Below are positions 1 through 8,413 of a stretch of 64,000 nucleotides of DNA, one piece after another. Position 1 is the stretch's first letter, and each line of letters starts with the position of its first letter. Origin of the DNA: Elusimicrobiota bacterium (lineage in GTDB: Bacteria; Elusimicrobiota; Elusimicrobia; FEN-1173); the NCBI GenBank assembly GCA_016722575.1, contig JADKIY010000006.1, positions 124,001 through 188,000 on the forward strand. Direction: 5' to 3'. The notes below the pieces were generated by a model that did not search any database, was not told the origin of the DNA, and saw nothing but the letters and a program-made list of their open reading frames with translations. A program made the position numbers and the translations under genes.

Positions 1-147
1 GTGGAATACCTCTACGAGGCGCTGGATTTCGTCGCCCGGGGGAAAGTTAAAGTGGTGACGGAAGTTTTTCCTTTGAAAGACATCGCCCGGGCCTACGAGC
101 GGGTCTCCCGGGGCGAGGTGCGGTTCCGGGCGGTCATCGTCCCTTGA
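1..147 (+). CDS. Zinc-type (MDR) alcohol dehydrogenase, C-terminal fragment
   Basis: The window opens inside this gene; only the last 48 codons are present, ending at a TGA. The visible residues (EALDFVARGKVK, then an FPLKDIARAYERV stretch and GEVRFRAVIV) match the C-terminus of medium-chain zinc alcohol dehydrogenases of the AdhA/propanol-preferring group, where a final helix and strand close the catalytic domain. These enzymes oxidise alcohols to aldehydes with NAD(P). No zinc ligand or cofactor motif lies in the visible part, so substrate and cofactor cannot be judged. The stop codon overlaps the -35 box of the next promoter. Confidence 0.7.
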   Translation: MEYLYEALDFVARGKVKVVTEVFPLKDIARAYERVSRGEVRFRAVIVP

Positions 148-172
148 CAAGCGACTTTTCTTATCGAAAAAT
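144..172 (+). promoter_or_regulatory. Sigma70-type promoter for the HU gene
   Basis: TTGACA at 144-149 is followed after 17 bases by AAAAAT at 167-172 (4 of 6 matches to TATAAT). The -35 box overlaps the stop codon of the upstream dehydrogenase, and the stretch is clearly more AT-rich than its surroundings. The HU start codon lies 44 bases downstream. This is a pattern match only. Confidence 0.45.
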
Positions 173-215
173 AGAGTCGATTTAATTTGTTGATCGCCCC
201 TTTTCCGGAGGAATC

Positions 216-491
216 ATGAACAAGTTCGAACTCATTCAGCGCGTGGCCAAGGACGCCGGCGTGACCCGCGCCCAGGCGATCAAATCCGTCAAATCCCTGG
301 TCAGCGCCATTCGGGACACCATTCGTTCCGGGGATAAAATTTCCCTGACCGGCCTCGGCACCTTCAAAGTGAAGGCGCGAAAAGCCCGCCCGGGCCGCAA
401 TCCCAAAACCGGCGAAACCATCGCCATTCCGGCCGGTCGAAAAATTTCCTTCAAACCCAGCCTCTCCCTCAAGAAACTCGTCAAAGGTTGA
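216..491 (+). CDS. hup: HU-family DNA-binding protein
   Basis: A 91-residue nucleoid protein of the HU/IHF family, which binds and bends DNA as a dimer. The N-terminal helices (residues 1-40), the GLGTFKVKARKARPGRNP strand-and-arm segment (about 46-63) with the family signature GRNPKTGE, and the closing basic strand are all present, and the length is normal for the family. The ATG is preceded by a strong GGAGG seven bases upstream. HU cannot be separated from an IHF-like paralogue by sequence alone, but a lone gene with its own promoter suggests HU. Confidence 0.93.
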   Translation: MNKFELIQRVAKDAGVTRAQAIKSVKSLVSAIRDTIRSGDKISLTGLGTFKVKARKARPGRNPKTGETIAIPAGRKISFKPSLSLKKLVKG

Positions 492-504
492 TCGGCCCGG
501 CGGC

Positions 505-804
505 ATGAATCAAAAAGTCGCGGTGCGCGGCTTGGCCCATTTGTCGGCGTGGATGTTCGCCGGCTGGGGCGCGGCGATGGCGCTCAAGGGCCTGTGGGAC
601 TGTTTCGGGGGCGAGCCCGAGGCCAATCATTTCTCCCCGGCGCCGTGGCAGTTCGTCACCCGGGAGCAGTGGTTCCGCTACGCGGGGTTTGAATTGTGTT
701 ACGGGTTGGCCTGCCTGGGAATGGCCGCCGCCCTTCGCGTGTACGGCCGCCGCCTGCCGGTGTCCGTCGAACGCCCCCTTCAACGAGAGGAATCCCATGG
801 TTGA
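505..804 (+). CDS. Small two-helix membrane protein, function unknown
   Basis: A 99-residue protein that I do not recognise. It has two probable membrane helices, roughly residues 10-28 and 63-82, joined by a loop rich in aromatic and acidic residues, and an Arg-rich C-terminus. The ATG is 13 bases after the HU stop. Its 3' end overlaps the start of the aminotransferase gene by eight bases, so the Shine-Dalgarno for that gene lies inside it. Translational coupling suggests it is a real gene. There is no sequence sign of its role. Confidence 0.6.
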   Translation: MNQKVAVRGLAHLSAWMFAGWGAAMALKGLWDCFGGEPEANHFSPAPWQFVTREQWFRYAGFELCYGLACLGMAAALRVYGRRLPVSVERPLQREESHG

Positions 805-2023
805 GTGCGCCAAAAAACTTCAACAGCTGCCCCCCTACATTTTCACCCGGATCAAAGCCCTGGCCGCCGAGGCCCACGCCCGCCGCCTGGACGTCATCGA
901 CCTCGGCATGGGCAACCCGGACTTGCCGACGCCCCCCCACGTGGTGGACCGCCTGGTGGACACGGTCAAAAACCATCCCCGGACCCACCGGTATCCCCAG
1001 GCCAAAGGCATGCCAAAATTTCGGCGGTCGGTGGCCCGCTACATGGACCGCCGTTTTGGCGTCAAGCTCGATCCGGAACAGAACGTTTTGGCCCTGGTCG
1101 GTTCCAAGGAAGGCATCGCCCATCTTTGCGCCGCTTATCTTGACCCGGGGGATTACGCCTTGGTCCCCGTGCCGAGCTACCCGGTTCATTCCAACGGCGT
1201 CATCCTGGCCGGCGGCCGGATTCACTACATGAACCTCAAGCCGGAAAACGGCTATTTGCCCGACTACGGAAAGATCCCGGCGTCGGTGTTGAAGCGCACG
1301 AAGATCATGTTCCTCTGCTACCCCAACAACCCCACGGCGGCGGTGGTGGAGGATCCGAACTTTTTCAAAGAGACCGTGCGTTTCGCCAAAAAGCACGACA
1401 TCCTGGTCGCCTACGACAACCCCTACTGCGAAATCACCTTCGACGGCTACCGCGCGCCGAGCTTCCTGGAAACGCCCGGGGCCCGGGACGTGGCGCTGGA
1501 ATTCCACAGTTTCTCCAAAACCTACAACATGGCCGGCTGGCGCATCGGTTGGGTGTGCGGCGAGAAAGAACTTTTGGCCCCTTTGGAAAAGTTTAAAGCC
1601 TTCGTCGATTACGGCGTTCCGAGCTTCCTCCAGTTGGCCGGGGTCGCCGCCCTGGACGGGCCCCAGGACTGCGTGGCCCAGATGGTGGAAACCTACCGTC
1701 GGCGCCGAGACTATTTCGTGGGGGAACTGAACAAAATCGGCTGGCCCGTCCCCCTGCCCAAGGCCACCATGTACGTCTGGGCGCCCCTGCCCGAATCCTG
1801 GAAGTCCCGCGGGTCCCTGGCCTTCGCCGAGGAGCTGGTGAAGGAAACGGGCATCGTGGTCACCCCGGGCGTCGGGTTCGGCCCCGAAGCGGAAGGCTAC
1901 GTCCGCATGTCTCTGGTGACCCACGACGACCGGTTTTACGACGCGGCCCTCCGCATCCGCAAATTTCTTCGACGGGGGGAAAAAGCCGTCCGTCCCGCCC
2001 GGGAAGGCAAAGCCCGGCCTTGA
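797..2023 (+). CDS. alaC: PLP-dependent aminotransferase, AlaC/LL-DAP aminotransferase type
   Basis: A 408-residue class I/II (fold-type I) aminotransferase. The PLP lysine is in SFSKTYNMAGWRIGW, preceded by the conserved YPNNPTAA and AYDNPYCEI segments, as in alanine transaminase AlaC and LL-diaminopimelate aminotransferase. The likely reaction is transfer of an amino group between glutamate and pyruvate or a related 2-oxo acid. The start is the ATG at 797, seven bases after AGAGG; an in-frame start at 689 would add residues unlike any aminotransferase. It leads a tight block with homoserine dehydrogenase and threonine synthase, which fits an amino acid biosynthesis role. AlaC and DapL cannot be separated from sequence alone. 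Confidence 0.85.
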   Translation: MVECAKKLQQLPPYIFTRIKALAAEAHARRLDVIDLGMGNPDLPTPPHVVDRLVDTVKNHPRTHRYPQAKGMPKFRRSVARYMDRRFGVKLDPEQNVLALVGSKEGIAHLCAAYLDPGDYALVPVPSYPVHSNGVILAGGRIHYMNLKPENGYLPDYGKIPASVLKRTKIMFLCYPNNPTAAVVEDPNFFKETVRFAKKHDILVAYDNPYCEITFDGYRAPSFLETPGARDVALEFHSFSKTYNMAGWRIGWVCGEKELLAPLEKFKAFVDYGVPSFLQLAGVAALDGPQDCVAQMVETYRRRRDYFVGELNKIGWPVPLPKATMYVWAPLPESWKSRGSLAFAEELVKETGIVVTPGVGFGPEAEGYVRMSLVTHDDRFYDAALRIRKFLRRGEKAVRPAREGKARP

Positions 2024-3348
2024 GAAAGAGCCTCGTCACCATCGGCCTGGTGGGCCAGGGCGTCGTCGGCTCGGGTCTGCTCAAAGTTTTTGAGGAAAAC
2101 CTGCCCGTCCTGGAGGCGAAGGTGGGCACGCGACTTCGCGTGGGGTGGGTGGCCAGCCGCCGTCGGCGGACCTTGCCCGTCATCGGGGGCGTCCGTCCCC
2201 GGTTCACCAAAGACTGGCGGGACGTCGTGTCGGATCCCGCGGTGGACATCGTGGTGGAGCTCATCGGCGGGTTGGAACCGGCTCGAACCCTGATCCTGGC
2301 GTCGCTCAAAGCCGGCAAGCAGGTCGCCACGGCCAACAAAGCCGTGCTCGCCGGCCACTGGCCGGAAATTTTCACCACGGCCCAGTCGGCCCGGGGCCTG
2401 GTGTACTTTGAAGCCGCCGTGGGCGGCGGCATTCCCGTCATTCAAGGCTTGAACGAAGGGCTGGCGGCCAACCGGATTTCCCGAATTTTCGGCATCCTGA
2501 ACGGCACCACCAATTACATTTTAACCCGGATGAACGAGGAAGGGCTCCGGTTTAACGCCGCTCTCAAGGCCGCCCAGGCCGCGGGCTTCGCCGAAGCGGA
2601 CCCCTCCTTCGACATCGAAGGCGTGGACGCGGCCCAGAAATTGGCCATCCTGGCGTCCTTGGCCACCGGGGGGTGGGTTAAAACCGACGACGTGTCCCGG
2701 GAGGGGTTGTCGGGGTTGGAACTGTGGGATTTGAATTTCGCCCGGCGGCGGCTGGGCCTGGTCGGCAAGTTTTTGGCCATGGCGGACATCGACGGCGACA
2801 AAGTGCTGGCCCGGGTGCACACGACGCTCATCCCCGAAAACCATCCCTTCGCCACGGTCCGCCACGAATACAACGCCTTCGTCATCCACGGCGACGCCGT
2901 GGGGGACGTGATGTTTTACGGCAAGGGCGCCGGCGCCATGCCGACGGCCAGCGCCGTGGTGTCGGACGTCATGTACCTGGCGCGCCAGGTGGCGGGCGGC
3001 ATGGCCGGCCGCATGCCCTACACCACCTACGACGCGGGGCGGAAATTGAAGATCATGGATTTGGAAGACCACCAAATGCGCCGCTACCTCCGCTTCAGCG
3101 CGGCGGACCGTCCGGGCGTGTTGGCCGCCGTCACCCAGATTTTGAGCAAGCACGAAATCTCCATCGCCTCCGTCCATCAAGAGGACGGGCCCGTGGCCCT
3201 GGCCGACGTGGTGCGCAAATCCGTTCCCATCGTCATCGTCACCCACGAGGCGCCCGAGGGCGCCGTCCAGGCGGCCTTGAAGGAAACCCGCCGGGTCCGG
3301 GGATTGGCGCGACGTCCCGTCCATCTCCGCATCGACCCCCTGCGCTGA
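2020..3348 (+). CDS. hom: Homoserine dehydrogenase
   Basis: A 442-residue enzyme that reduces aspartate semialdehyde to homoserine with NAD(P)H, the branch point to threonine and methionine. It shows the N-terminal Rossmann motif GLVGQGVVGSG, the catalytic-domain signatures FEAAVGGGIPVI, GILNGTTNYIL and AEADPSFDIEGVDAAQK, and a C-terminal ACT domain (from about residue 350, RYLRFSAADRPGVLAAV) that usually mediates threonine feedback. The start is a TTG overlapping the alaC stop (TTGA), with GGAAGG about 12 bases upstream; no better start is available without losing the nucleotide-binding strand. Coupled to alaC upstream and thrC downstream. Confidence 0.93.
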   Translation: MRKSLVTIGLVGQGVVGSGLLKVFEENLPVLEAKVGTRLRVGWVASRRRRTLPVIGGVRPRFTKDWRDVVSDPAVDIVVELIGGLEPARTLILASLKAGKQVATANKAVLAGHWPEIFTTAQSARGLVYFEAAVGGGIPVIQGLNEGLAANRISRIFGILNGTTNYILTRMNEEGLRFNAALKAAQAAGFAEADPSFDIEGVDAAQKLAILASLATGGWVKTDDVSREGLSGLELWDLNFARRRLGLVGKFLAMADIDGDKVLARVHTTLIPENHPFATVRHEYNAFVIHGDAVGDVMFYGKGAGAMPTASAVVSDVMYLARQVAGGMAGRMPYTTYDAGRKLKIMDLEDHQMRRYLRFSAADRPGVLAAVTQILSKHEISIASVHQEDGPVALADVVRKSVPIVIVTHEAPEGAVQAALKETRRVRGLARRPVHLRIDPLR

Positions 3349-3349
3349 C

Positions 3350-4411
3350 ATGCCCCGCCAAGGACTCATCGACAAATACCGGGCGCACCTGCCCGTCTCG
3401 GCCCAAACCCCGGTCGTCTCCCTGATGGAGGGGGAAACGCCGCTCATTCCCGCGGTCCGGGTCGCCGAGTGGGCGGGCGCGCCGAAGCTCAAAATTTTCC
3501 TGAAACACGAGGGGCTGAACCCCACCGGCTCCTTCAAGGACCGGGGCATGACGCTGGCGATTTCCAAGGCGGTGGAAGAAGGTTCCAAAGCCGTCATCAC
3601 GGCCTCCACGGGGAACACCTCGGCCGCGGCCGCCGCCTATGCCGCCCGGGCGGGCCTGCGCTGCGTCGTGTTGATCCCGGACGGCAACATCGCATTGGGC
3701 AAGCTGTCCCAGGCGCTCGTTCACGGGGCGGAAGTCTTCGCCGTGAAGGGAAATTTCGACGACGCCTTGACCCTGGTCCGCCAAGTGGCGGAGACCCTGC
3801 CCCTCACCATCGTCAACTCCATCAACCCCTACCGCTTGGAAGGCCAGAAAACCGGGGCCTTCGAGGTCATCGAGCAGTTGGGCGAGGCGCCGGACTTCCA
3901 TTTCATCCCCGTGGGCAACGCGGGCAACATCACGGCCTATTGGCGCGGCTACCGGGAAAGCCGCGCGGCCGGGCGGAGCGCCAAGCTCCCCCGCATGATG
4001 GGCTGGCAGGCGGCGGGTTCGGCCCCCATCGTGTTGGGCGCCCCGGTGAAAGACCCCCAGACCATCGCCACGGCCATTCGGATCGGCAACCCCGCGTCCT
4101 GGAAGGGCGCCCTGGCGGCCCGGGAGGAATCCGGGGGTTTCATCGGCGCGGTCACCGACGAGGAAATTTTGGAAGCCTACAAGGCCTTGGCGGGGGAAGG
4201 CGTTTACTGCGAGCCGGCGAGCGCGGCGTCCGTCGCGGGCGTCAAAAAATTCGCCCGGGAAAACCCGGAATTCGCCCGCGCCGCGGCCACGGTGGTCTGC
4301 GTGCTCACGGGCCACGGGTTGAAAGACCCCGACCGGGCCCTGGCCGTGTCGCCCCGGCCCAAGTCCATTCCGCCCACCTTGGACGCCCTGCGGGCGGAAC
4401 TGAAGCCGTGA
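3350..4411 (+). CDS. thrC: Threonine synthase
   Basis: A 353-residue fold-type II PLP enzyme that converts O-phosphohomoserine to threonine. The PLP lysine is in NPTGSFKDRGM, the substrate loop is ASTGNTSAAAAAY, and the phosphate-binding glycine loop is PVGNAGNITAYW. The length fits the shorter bacterial (B. subtilis-type) class. The gene begins one base after the homoserine dehydrogenase stop. Homoserine kinase, which makes the substrate, is not in this cluster, so it must be encoded elsewhere or replaced. Confidence 0.93.
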   Translation: MPRQGLIDKYRAHLPVSAQTPVVSLMEGETPLIPAVRVAEWAGAPKLKIFLKHEGLNPTGSFKDRGMTLAISKAVEEGSKAVITASTGNTSAAAAAYAARAGLRCVVLIPDGNIALGKLSQALVHGAEVFAVKGNFDDALTLVRQVAETLPLTIVNSINPYRLEGQKTGAFEVIEQLGEAPDFHFIPVGNAGNITAYWRGYRESRAAGRSAKLPRMMGWQAAGSAPIVLGAPVKDPQTIATAIRIGNPASWKGALAAREESGGFIGAVTDEEILEAYKALAGEGVYCEPASAASVAGVKKFARENPEFARAAATVVCVLTGHGLKDPDRALAVSPRPKSIPPTLDALRAELKP

Positions 4412-4773
4412 TCCGCCGGGTGGAACAAATCGCCCTGGGCCTCGGCGCGGCCTTGATGGTCGGCGGCCTCGCCGCCCGGGCGCTCCGGGGAGAAAACATC
4501 GACGTGAACAACGCCGCCCTCTATCTGCCCCTGGGGTTGATCCTTCTGGGTCTGGTGAACGCCGGGCTTCGGTCCAAAGTGTTGGCCTGGGGGATCTTCA
4601 CCGCGGCGCTGGTTCTGGGCATGATCGTGTTCGGGGCCTGGGCGGTGACCTTCCGTTCCGTCGTCGGCTCCCAAACGCTCAATTTTACGGCGGCGACCGT
4701 TCTCTACGCCGCCCTCACCACGGCGGCGGCCTGCCAGCTGCGCGTGCGCGACAATCAACGTTCGGGGGCTTAA
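4408..4773 (+). CDS. Small integral membrane protein, function unknown
   Basis: A 121-residue protein starting at a GTG that overlaps the thrC stop (GTGA). It has four probable membrane helices (about residues 8-24, 38-54, 58-80 and 88-110) and short charged loops. I recognise no family. It lies between the threonine genes and the branched-chain amino acid transporter, with only one base to the next gene. A membrane role in the same transcript is possible, but nothing in the sequence shows a substrate. Confidence 0.6.
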   Translation: MIRRVEQIALGLGAALMVGGLAARALRGENIDVNNAALYLPLGLILLGLVNAGLRSKVLAWGIFTAALVLGMIVFGAWAVTFRSVVGSQTLNFTAATVLYAALTTAAACQLRVRDNQRSGA

Positions 4774-4774
4774 C

Positions 4775-5902
4775 ATGAAATCGAGATGGTGGATTTTGGG
4801 ATTGGCCTTGCCGTGGGTGGCCGCTTGCCAGCGCGGGCCCCGGGAAATCAAAATCGCTTTGGCGTTGCCCTTGACCGGCGACATCGCCTCCGTGGGCCAG
4901 GGCATTCAGCGCTCGGCCACCCTCGCCCTGGAGGAAGCCACGACCGCGGGACGGTTTAAATCGCCCGTCGTTTTGATTCCCTTCGATGATCGGTCGGACC
5001 CCAAGGAAGCCGTGAACGTGGCCAACCGCGTCGTCTCGGACCCGGACATGGTGGCGGTCATCGGCCATTTCAATTCGGGCTGTTCCATCCCGGCCTCCCG
5101 GGTGTACGCCCAGGCGGGGCTTCCCATGGTGAGCCCGGGCTCCTCCAACCCGGAACTGACGCGCCAACAGCTCTCGCCCAACTGGCCCTGGCCGAAAAAC
5201 GTTTTCCGGGCCAACACGACCGACGACGCCCAAGGGACCTTCGCGGCGGAATTCCTGAACAAGGCGCTCAAGAAAAAGACCGTCGCCGTCGTCCACGACA
5301 AAACGTCCTACGGCCAGGGGATCGCCGAGGAATTGCAAAAGCGGTTCACGGCGCTGGGCGGCGAGGTGGTTTCTTTCGACGGGGTGCAGACCGGCGACAA
5401 GGATTTCAAAGCCCTGATGACGCGCGTCAAGGCCGAAAATCCCGCGGCCCTGTTTTACGGGGGCACCTACACCGAAGGCGCCCTCGTCCTGCGCCAGGCC
5501 CGGGACGCCGGGATCACGGCCCTCTTTTTGACGGGTGAAAACAGTTTCGACCCGGAGTTCGTCCGCATGGCCGGCCCGGCCGCCGAGGGCGCCTACGTCA
5601 CCTATTTGGGCCGCCCGCCCGAACTGTTGGACACCGCCAAAGCCTTCGTGGAGAAGTACAAACTCCGCTACCCCGGCCAGGAAATCAAAGCCTACGACCA
5701 CTACGGCTACGAGATCACGAACATTCTTTTGGAAGCGCTGGAGAAAGTCGGTCCCGACAAAGCCAAGATCATCGACACTCTGCGGACCATTCGCTACGCC
5801 GGCGTGCTGGGGGAGACCACCTTTGACGAAAAGGGCGACACCCGGAACCGAACCATCACCCTGTTTGTCATCAAAAAAGGCGCTTTCACTCCCTCTCTCT
5901 AG
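4775..5902 (+). CDS. livJ: Branched-chain amino acid ABC transporter, substrate-binding lipoprotein
   Basis: A 375-residue periplasmic-binding protein of the Leu/Ile/Val (type I fold) family. The N-terminus is a short lipoprotein signal ending in the lipobox WVAAC, so it should be anchored at a membrane by Cys18. It then shows the family pattern KIALALPLTGDIASVGQGI, the GHFNSGCSIPAS ligand-binding loop and KTSYGQGIAEE. It delivers ligand to the LivHM permease encoded downstream. The specific ligand (branched-chain amino acid, amide or other) cannot be told from the sequence. Confidence 0.9.
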   Translation: MKSRWWILGLALPWVAACQRGPREIKIALALPLTGDIASVGQGIQRSATLALEEATTAGRFKSPVVLIPFDDRSDPKEAVNVANRVVSDPDMVAVIGHFNSGCSIPASRVYAQAGLPMVSPGSSNPELTRQQLSPNWPWPKNVFRANTTDDAQGTFAAEFLNKALKKKTVAVVHDKTSYGQGIAEELQKRFTALGGEVVSFDGVQTGDKDFKALMTRVKAENPAALFYGGTYTEGALVLRQARDAGITALFLTGENSFDPEFVRMAGPAAEGAYVTYLGRPPELLDTAKAFVEKYKLRYPGQEIKAYDHYGYEITNILLEALEKVGPDKAKIIDTLRTIRYAGVLGETTFDEKGDTRNRTITLFVIKKGAFTPSL

Positions 5903-6521
5903 CCTCCGCGTCGTCGGAGCCGCTCTTTTTTTGGCGGCCTGCGCGGGGCCCTTCGCCCGGTCGCGGTTTCATCCCGTGGCCGGCCGGGGCCCGTCCGACC
6001 CCCCCCTCAAAATCCGTTTTCGCCTTCCCTTGGAACGGGCGCGCGTGTTGTCGCCCTTCGGAAACCGCCACGGGCGCCTGCACACGGGGGTTGATCTTTT
6101 GGAGACCCGGGGGGGCGGCGATCCCGTCCTGGCGGCGGCCGACGGCCGGGTCGTGGGGATCGGGCGGGGAGGCCATTACGGCCGCTCGGTTCTTCTGGAA
6201 CACGCCGGGGGCTACCGCACGCGTTACGCCCACCTTCGAAAAACCCTGGCGGGGCCCAACGCCCACGTGGCCGCGGGGGAGAAAATCGGGATCGTCGGCC
6301 GCACCGGGAACGCCACCACGGCCCACCTGCATTTTGAAGTCATCACCCCGTCGGGACGTTACCTGGATCCCGGGCCTCTTTTGTTCCCGCCCCGCCCGCC
6401 CCCCGCCGGGAAGTCGAAAGGCGTCCCCGCGCCTTCGCGCGACGCCGCCGCGCGACCGGGCAAGGACTCCCGGGCGAAACCCCGGTCCGTCCAGGAACCC
6501 CCTGTCAAAAAAGTAGAATAA
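5865..6521 (+). CDS. M23-family (LytM) peptidase lipoprotein
   Basis: A 218-residue predicted lipoprotein endopeptidase of the LytM/M23 family, which cuts peptide cross-links of peptidoglycan. The zinc ligands are intact: H73 and D77 in LHTGVDLL, and H156 in AHLHFEV. The start chosen is the TTG at 5865. It gives an N-terminus with two lysines, a hydrophobic stretch and the lipobox LFLAAC (Cys26), which no later start preserves. This start overlaps the livJ end by 38 bases. The last 45 residues are Pro/Lys/Arg-rich and look unstructured. A peptidase gene between livJ and livH is unusual; it may simply be carried on the transcript. Confidence 0.8.
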   Translation: MSSKKALSLPLSSLRVVGAALFLAACAGPFARSRFHPVAGRGPSDPPLKIRFRLPLERARVLSPFGNRHGRLHTGVDLLETRGGGDPVLAAADGRVVGIGRGGHYGRSVLLEHAGGYRTRYAHLRKTLAGPNAHVAAGEKIGIVGRTGNATTAHLHFEVITPSGRYLDPGPLLFPPRPPPAGKSKGVPAPSRDAAARPGKDSRAKPRSVQEPPVKKVE

Positions 6522-6527
6522 CCCCGC

Positions 6528-7433
6528 GTGAATCCCCTCTCGACGACCATCGCCGAACAATTGCTGAACGGGCTGACCCTGGGCGGCATCTACGCCCTTA
6601 TCGCCCTGGGTTACACCATGGTGTACGGCGTTCTCCTGATGATCAATTTCGCCCACTCGGAATTGTTTATGTGGGGCGGCGTGGCCGGAGCGCTGTTTTT
6701 GGGGATTCTCCCGGCGAACGCGGGGGCGGGGGCGCTCGCCGCGGCTTTTGTCCTGGCCATGGGGGCTTCGGGGGTTCTGGCGGTCTTTTTGGATCGCGTG
6801 GCCTACGCGCCGGTTCGGCGTTCGCCGCGGCTGACGCCGCTCATTTCCGCCATCGGCGCCTCCCTCTTTCTGCAAAACCTGGTATTCCTCTGGCGGGATT
6901 CCCAAATGGCCTTCCCACAGCCCTTGGCCGTCCGTTCGTTCCACTGCGGTCCCCTCGCGGTGAACGGACTTCAATTGTTCATCATCGGGGGGTCCGTGGC
7001 GCTCATGGGCGCCCTCACGTTTTTCGTCCGCCGCACGAAAATGGGCAAGGCCATGCGCGCCGTCGCCCAGGACGCCGACACCGCCGAACTGATGGGAATT
7101 CCGGTCAACCGCGTGATCGCCCTGACGTTCTTTATCGGGGGCGCCCTGGGCGGCGCCGCGGGCGTCATGAACGGCCTTTATTACGGATCGGTCAAATACA
7201 ACATGGGCTTCCTGCCCGGGGTCAAGGCCTTCACGGCCGCGGTCCTGGGCGGCATCGGCAACCTTCCGGGGGCCATGCTGGGCGGGTTCCTCCTCGGGGT
7301 CTTGGAGGCCCTGGGCGCCGGATTTTTGCCGGAACCGGAGTGGAAAGACGTGTTCGCTTTCGCGGTGTTGATTCTGGTTCTCCTCTTAAGACCGTCGGGA
7401 CTTCTCGGTGAAAACACCTCCGAAAAAGTTTAA
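6528..7433 (+). CDS. livH: Branched-chain amino acid ABC transporter permease
   Basis: A 301-residue inner-membrane permease of the LivH family, with about eight hydrophobic helices. Family marks include LLNGLTLGGIYALIALGYTMVYG near the N-terminus, which I split here as LLNGLTLGG then IYALIALGYTMVYG, and the GKAMRAVAQD cytoplasmic loop that couples to the ATPases. The start is a GTG six bases after the M23 gene stop. The 3' end overlaps livM by 26 bases. It pairs with LivM to form the channel for the substrate brought by LivJ. Confidence 0.92.
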   Translation: MNPLSTTIAEQLLNGLTLGGIYALIALGYTMVYGVLLMINFAHSELFMWGGVAGALFLGILPANAGAGALAAAFVLAMGASGVLAVFLDRVAYAPVRRSPRLTPLISAIGASLFLQNLVFLWRDSQMAFPQPLAVRSFHCGPLAVNGLQLFIIGGSVALMGALTFFVRRTKMGKAMRAVAQDADTAELMGIPVNRVIALTFFIGGALGGAAGVMNGLYYGSVKYNMGFLPGVKAFTAAVLGGIGNLPGAMLGGFLLGVLEALGAGFLPEPEWKDVFAFAVLILVLLLRPSGLLGENTSEKV

Positions 7434-8412
7434 ATCGGCGGTTTTGATGGGGGTCGCGGCGGCGGCGTTTTTGGCCGCCCCGTTGGTCCTACAAGGAACC
7501 TCCTGGGCCTTCGTGGTTCGAATCCTGGCCTTGATGGGGCTCTACGGCCTTCTGGCCCTGGGGGTCAATCTCGTCTTGGGCTACGTGGGGCTTTTGGACC
7601 TGGGGTTCATGGCGTTCTACGCCATCGGCGCCTACACGACGGCCCTGCTGTCCCTCCGCGGGGTGAGCTTCTGGCTGTGCCTTCCGGCCAGCGTCCTCGC
7701 CGCGGTGGCGGTCCGGACGCTCCTCGGTTGGCCGGTGCTCCGACTGCGGGGCGATTATTTGTCCATCGTCACCCTGGGGTTCGGGGAAATCACCCGCATC
7801 GCCCTCAACAATTGGGATTCCCTGACCAACGGTCCCAAGGGCCTTTCCCTTCTCTCGTCGGCCGCCGTGCCGCCTCTCCGGCTCTTCGGATTCGGGATTC
7901 GCACCAACACCCACTTTTTCTATCTGATTTACGCGCTCCTCGCCCTGGGAATCCTGGTGAGCGCCCGCCTCAACCGCTCCCGGATCGGCCGGGCCTGGAT
8001 GGCTCTCCGGGACGACGAATTGGCGGCCCGGGCCATGGGCATCAACGCGCCGCGCCTGAAAAATTTGGCCTTCGGCCTTTCGGCGGGGTTCGCCGGGGTG
8101 GCCGGGGCCATTTTCGCCCGTTGGGAAAATTTCGTCACGCCCGAATCCTTCACGTTTTGGGAATCGGCCCTGCTCGTCGCCATGGTGGTCCTGGGCGGCA
8201 TGGGGTCCCTCCCCGGGGTCCTCCTGGGCGTGGCGCTGATTTTGGGGCTCCCGGAAGTCCTCCGGTCCGACGTGTTCCGATGGATCGGCGGCGCCCAGGC
8301 GGTCAACGCGCGGTATTTGGTCTTCGGGGCGATTTTGGTGGCCATGGCCATTTTCCGCCCCCAGGGACTCTGGCCGCGGAACGTGGACCGGCTGTCCTCG
8401 GGGGACGAATAA
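7408..8412 (+). CDS. livM: Branched-chain amino acid ABC transporter permease
   Basis: A 334-residue permease of the LivM family. It shows the conserved GYVGLLDLGFMAFYAIGAY segment, the RLRGDYLSIVTLGFGEI loop and the GRAWMALRDDELAARAMG coupling loop that contacts the LivG/LivF ATPases. About nine membrane helices are expected. The GTG start lies inside the end of livH, so translation is probably coupled. It forms the second half of the inner-membrane channel. Confidence 0.92.
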   Translation: MKTPPKKFKSAVLMGVAAAAFLAAPLVLQGTSWAFVVRILALMGLYGLLALGVNLVLGYVGLLDLGFMAFYAIGAYTTALLSLRGVSFWLCLPASVLAAVAVRTLLGWPVLRLRGDYLSIVTLGFGEITRIALNNWDSLTNGPKGLSLLSSAAVPPLRLFGFGIRTNTHFFYLIYALLALGILVSARLNRSRIGRAWMALRDDELAARAMGINAPRLKNLAFGLSAGFAGVAGAIFARWENFVTPESFTFWESALLVAMVVLGGMGSLPGVLLGVALILGLPEVLRSDVFRWIGGAQAVNARYLVFGAILVAMAIFRPQGLWPRNVDRLSSGDE

Positions 8413-8413
8413 C

